A DNA stretch of 64,000 bases from Chloranthus sessilifolius (lineage: Eukaryota > Streptophyta > Magnoliopsida > Chloranthales > Chloranthaceae): positions 146,957,317 through 147,021,316 of the forward strand of contig CM037584.1 in the NCBI GenBank assembly GCA_021018995.1, written 5' to 3'. Positions 61,486-64,000 of this stretch are shown piece after piece. A program made the position numbers and the translations under genes. The notes below the pieces were generated by a model that saw only the letters and a list, made by a program, of their open reading frames with translations, was not told where the DNA came from and did no database searches. Numbering within the stretch: position 1 is the stretch's first letter; each line of letters begins with the position of its first letter.

Positions 61486-61878
61486 CTAAGAAGCACGGAT
61501 AAGGATACGAGACACGGGTACGAAACGATACGGGTACAGCGATACGACAATTTGCAAAAAATCAAGACAATACGGAAGGTACGTGTATTTATAAATTATT
61601 TTTTTATATATTTTAGGTTAGTAAACGTAAGAAGAAGAAAACGAAAAAAAAAAACCTTACAGAGATTGATTTCAAATGGGCAGGTTGCACACTGGTAGGC
61701 TCCTTCGATTTCTTCTTCTTTTCCAAAAACCCAAACTCGCAGTTTGATTTCTTCTTCTTCCTTTAATTTTGTTTTTTTCCATAAACGCCTAAGATACGCA
61801 CACAGCCGTATCCCTCAAGTATCGGTATCCGATACGAATGCGATACAGGCACATTGCCAAAAATGGAGTATATGTGCT
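61486..61878. mobile_element. 393-bp GATACG-rich insertion in copia-4
   Basis: TCCTTGGTATGAAT flanks both sides (61472-61485, 61879-61892). Without the insertion the copia frame reads SRSLLLGMN then VPKRLWGEVV, the expected integrase block. The insert has GATACG/CGTATC motifs at both ends in opposite directions, and a pyrimidine-rich CTTCTTCTT middle. No protein is encoded and the family is not known to me. Confidence 0.8.
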
Positions 61879-61889
61879 TCCTTGGTATG

Positions 61890-63653
61890 AATGTTCCCAA
61901 GCGTTTGTGGGGAGAAGTTGTACCACTGCAAGGTTTTGGATAAATCAAATGCCTACACCCATTCTTGAGGGTAAGTCCCCTTATCAGCTGTTATGTTCAG
62001 ATTCTCATTTATTTCTTGTACCTCCTCATGCTTTTAGCTCTCTCTGTTTTGCTCATGCCCCTATTGTTCACTGTGATAAGTTGGATCTGAAAGCTACAAG
62101 GTCTATTTTGTTAGCTATCCCTCAACTCAAAAAGGTTTCCGGCTCTACAGCCCATTGTATGGGTGAATGTTCATTTCTATGTATGTTATATTCTTTGAGT
62201 CTACTCCATACTCCTCTCCTTCCCAGTGCCCTCTTCAGGGAGAGAATTCTAAGGATGAAGAGAGCACAGTTGTTTTACCCTAAATGGCAGCGGTGATGAT
62301 GTTAAAGAAGTGCAACAGCAAAGAGAAGTACAGCAAGGAGAGGTACAACGATAGGAAAAAAGAAGAGTTCACTGACAAGGATTATAGCTTTGACAAGTTT
62401 GGAAAAGGAAAGGCCTTTATAAGGGAAAAGTTATGAGAACCTCAAGAGCCACCTCATGAGCAACCTCTTTCTCAAACCACTGATCAAGAACCATCTCCTA
62501 ATCCATGTTCTCAAGTTTTTTTACCTTGATGTGCCCATTGCTTTGCGTAAAAACCCCACGTCTTGTACTCGCCACCCAATTAGTAAATTTGTGTCTTATC
62601 GGGCTCTCTCTACATCACATTTATCCTTTACTACCTCATTAGATTCTAGATCTATTCCTACATGTGTCTTTGGTTCCTTGTCTCAACAGCAGTAGAAGGA
62701 AGTTATGATACAGGAAATGAAGGCGTCAGGAAAAAAAAATGACACTTGGGAAGTTGTGGAACTTCCTGAAAGAAAAAACGTAGTTGGATGTAAATGGGTT
62801 TATACATTCACATGTAGACCAAATGGCTTTATTGAAAGATATAAAGCTAGGCTAGTTGCTAAAGGGGGTTCACATAGACACAAGGAGTGAACTACCCGGA
62901 AACATTCATATCAATTGGAAAGTCAAATACTATTAGAGTGCTTCTTTCTTTGGTTCCATACAAAGACTGGTCTTTGTACCAATTAAATGTATGCACTTCA
63001 ACATGGGGATTAAGAAGGAAGTGTATATAGCTTTACGGCTTACCTCCTGGTTTCTCCCTCCATGAGGGTTATGGTGACATGTATAATTGAAGAAAGCCAT
63101 TTATAGGTTAAAGCAATCCCCCGGAGAATGGTTCAAAAAATTCAGTGATGCAGTGATAGGTTTTAGGTATCAGTTGAACCACTATGACCACACCTTGTTC
63201 ATAAACAGAGGGGTCCATCTCATAGCCTTAGTTGTTTGTGTGGATGACGTCATTGTCATTGGAGATGACAGTGAAGAGATATTGAAGCTGAAGGGGTATT
63301 TTGGGAGTGTTTGCTATCAAAGATTTGGATTTGGGGATTGAAGTGGCCAGATCTAAAGGGGGATAGCTCTCTCCCAAAGGAAATATACTTTGATGTGTTA
63401 AAGCAAACATATGTTGGGTTGTAGGCCAGCTGTTATTCCTATTGGGAAGGATCAAAGAAACAAGGGAAAAGAAGGGGAACCTCTCAAGGATATTGGAGTT
63501 TACCAATGGCTAGTGGGAAAACTCATTTATATTTCCATGATTCGGCCAGACATTGCATATGTTGTGTGTGTTTTGAGTCGGCATATACATGCACCTAGGA
63601 GGCTAGGACTACACATCTTGATGCGATCTACAGAATCCTGAGATACCTGAAGG
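61890..63653 (+). pseudogene. copia-4 integrase end, RT and RNase H start
   Basis: QMPTPILEGKSPYQLL closes the integrase core. MIQEMKASGKKNDTWEVVEL, VVGCKWVYTFTCRPNGFIER and YKARLVAKG open the [22 protein letters not shown] holds the catalytic VDD. EGEPLKDIGVYQWLVGKLIY leads into RNase H, which stops at RILRYLK where the MITE inserted. Several shifts are present. Confidence 0.85.
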
Positions 63654-64000
63654 CAGTGTTACCTTGGCACTTCTACTTTTGGGATTTTTGCCGTGCCGAC
63701 ACTTGGTGGCACTTGGCACCCGTGCCGACACTTGGACACTCCTCAAATAGCATGAAACTTCTAGACATATATGAAAAACCTCATAATACTATTAAAATGT
63801 TTATCATTTTGACAACGATAAAATGAACTTTGTTTCAAAAGAAATTTGTGTAAAGTTTAGTAACTACTGAAACAAGGTTTGGGTCATTGAAAACGATTTT
63901 ATACTATAATATACGTTTATTTAGGTTCACGACATATATTATGAATCTTTTCATTACATATCTAAATTGGTTTTCTAAGATATCCCTTCAATTTTTCTCT
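63654..64000. mobile_element. hAT-type MITE, copy B (cut by window end)
   Basis: It starts CAGTGTTACCTTGGCACTTC exactly like the element at 13776 and matches it to the end of the window with scattered substitutions. It sits inside the copia-4 block for AIYRILRYLKG, so the copia was there first. The right end and TSD lie outside. Confidence 0.88.

Larger units (their letters stand above)
59110..63653 (+). mobile_element. Ty1/copia retrotransposon (copia-4), right end outside window
   Basis: TTGGTATCAGAGCAGATTC at 59357 is a standard initiator-Met primer-binding site, so the 5' LTR ends near 59349 (its start near 59115 is uncertain). Gag, protease, integrase, RT and the start of RNase H follow in copia order on the plus strand, all broken. 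It carries a tandem duplication at 60824-61181, an insertion at 61486-61878, and is cut at 63654 by a hAT MITE. Confidence 0.85.

Overview
This window is plant nuclear DNA. A plant SWI/SNF ATPase gene is split by many GT-AG introns whose sequence is packed with plant LTR retrotransposons, L1-type LINEs, tRNA-derived SINEs and MITEs, and there is a piece of plastid psbC. The AT-rich introns, several longer than 10 kb, suggest a TE-rich flowering plant. I cannot name the species from the sequence.

Almost the whole window is one host gene on the minus strand: a SPLAYED (SYD)-type SNF2 chromatin-remodelling ATPase. I could place 23 consecutive coding exons from the start codon at 58333 down to 11219. 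Their phases join without a break into 1,856 codons: N-terminal domain, QLQ-like patch, HSA region, both helicase lobes with GLGKT and DEGH boxes, and motif VI. The C-terminal part, after the helicase, lies beyond the left edge. Exon 1 begins at a splice acceptor, so a 5' UTR exon lies further right.

Layout from left to right. 1-11218 is intron 23, with a Ty3/gypsy remnant and its LTR minisatellite, a transposase-like tail, a minus-strand LINE, and a MITE carrying plastid psbC. 11219-25891 holds exons 23 to 7, with hAT-type MITEs in intron 20 and a retroposon, a SINE and foldback elements in introns 14 and 15. 25892-39108 is intron 6 (13.2 kb). It holds a minus-strand Ty1/copia, inside which sits a 1.9-kb insertion carrying an intronless PDS5-like gene fragment between LTR-like repeats, plus a second copia fragment and LTR-like DNA. 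39109-45771 holds exons 6 to 3. 45772-58081 is intron 2 (12.3 kb), with a gypsy element, another copia and a LINE nested in that copia. 58082-58345 holds exons 2 and 1. 58346-64000 has a MITE and a plus-strand copia that itself carries two later insertions.

The most notable points are two decoy splice sites made by duplication (a LINE insertion copied the exon 7 donor; a local tandem duplication copied the exon 5 acceptor, and use of either would bring in a stop), two GC-AG introns, the captured PDS5 fragment, and the plastid DNA inside a MITE. No bacterial-type system, CRISPR array or intact second host gene was seen.
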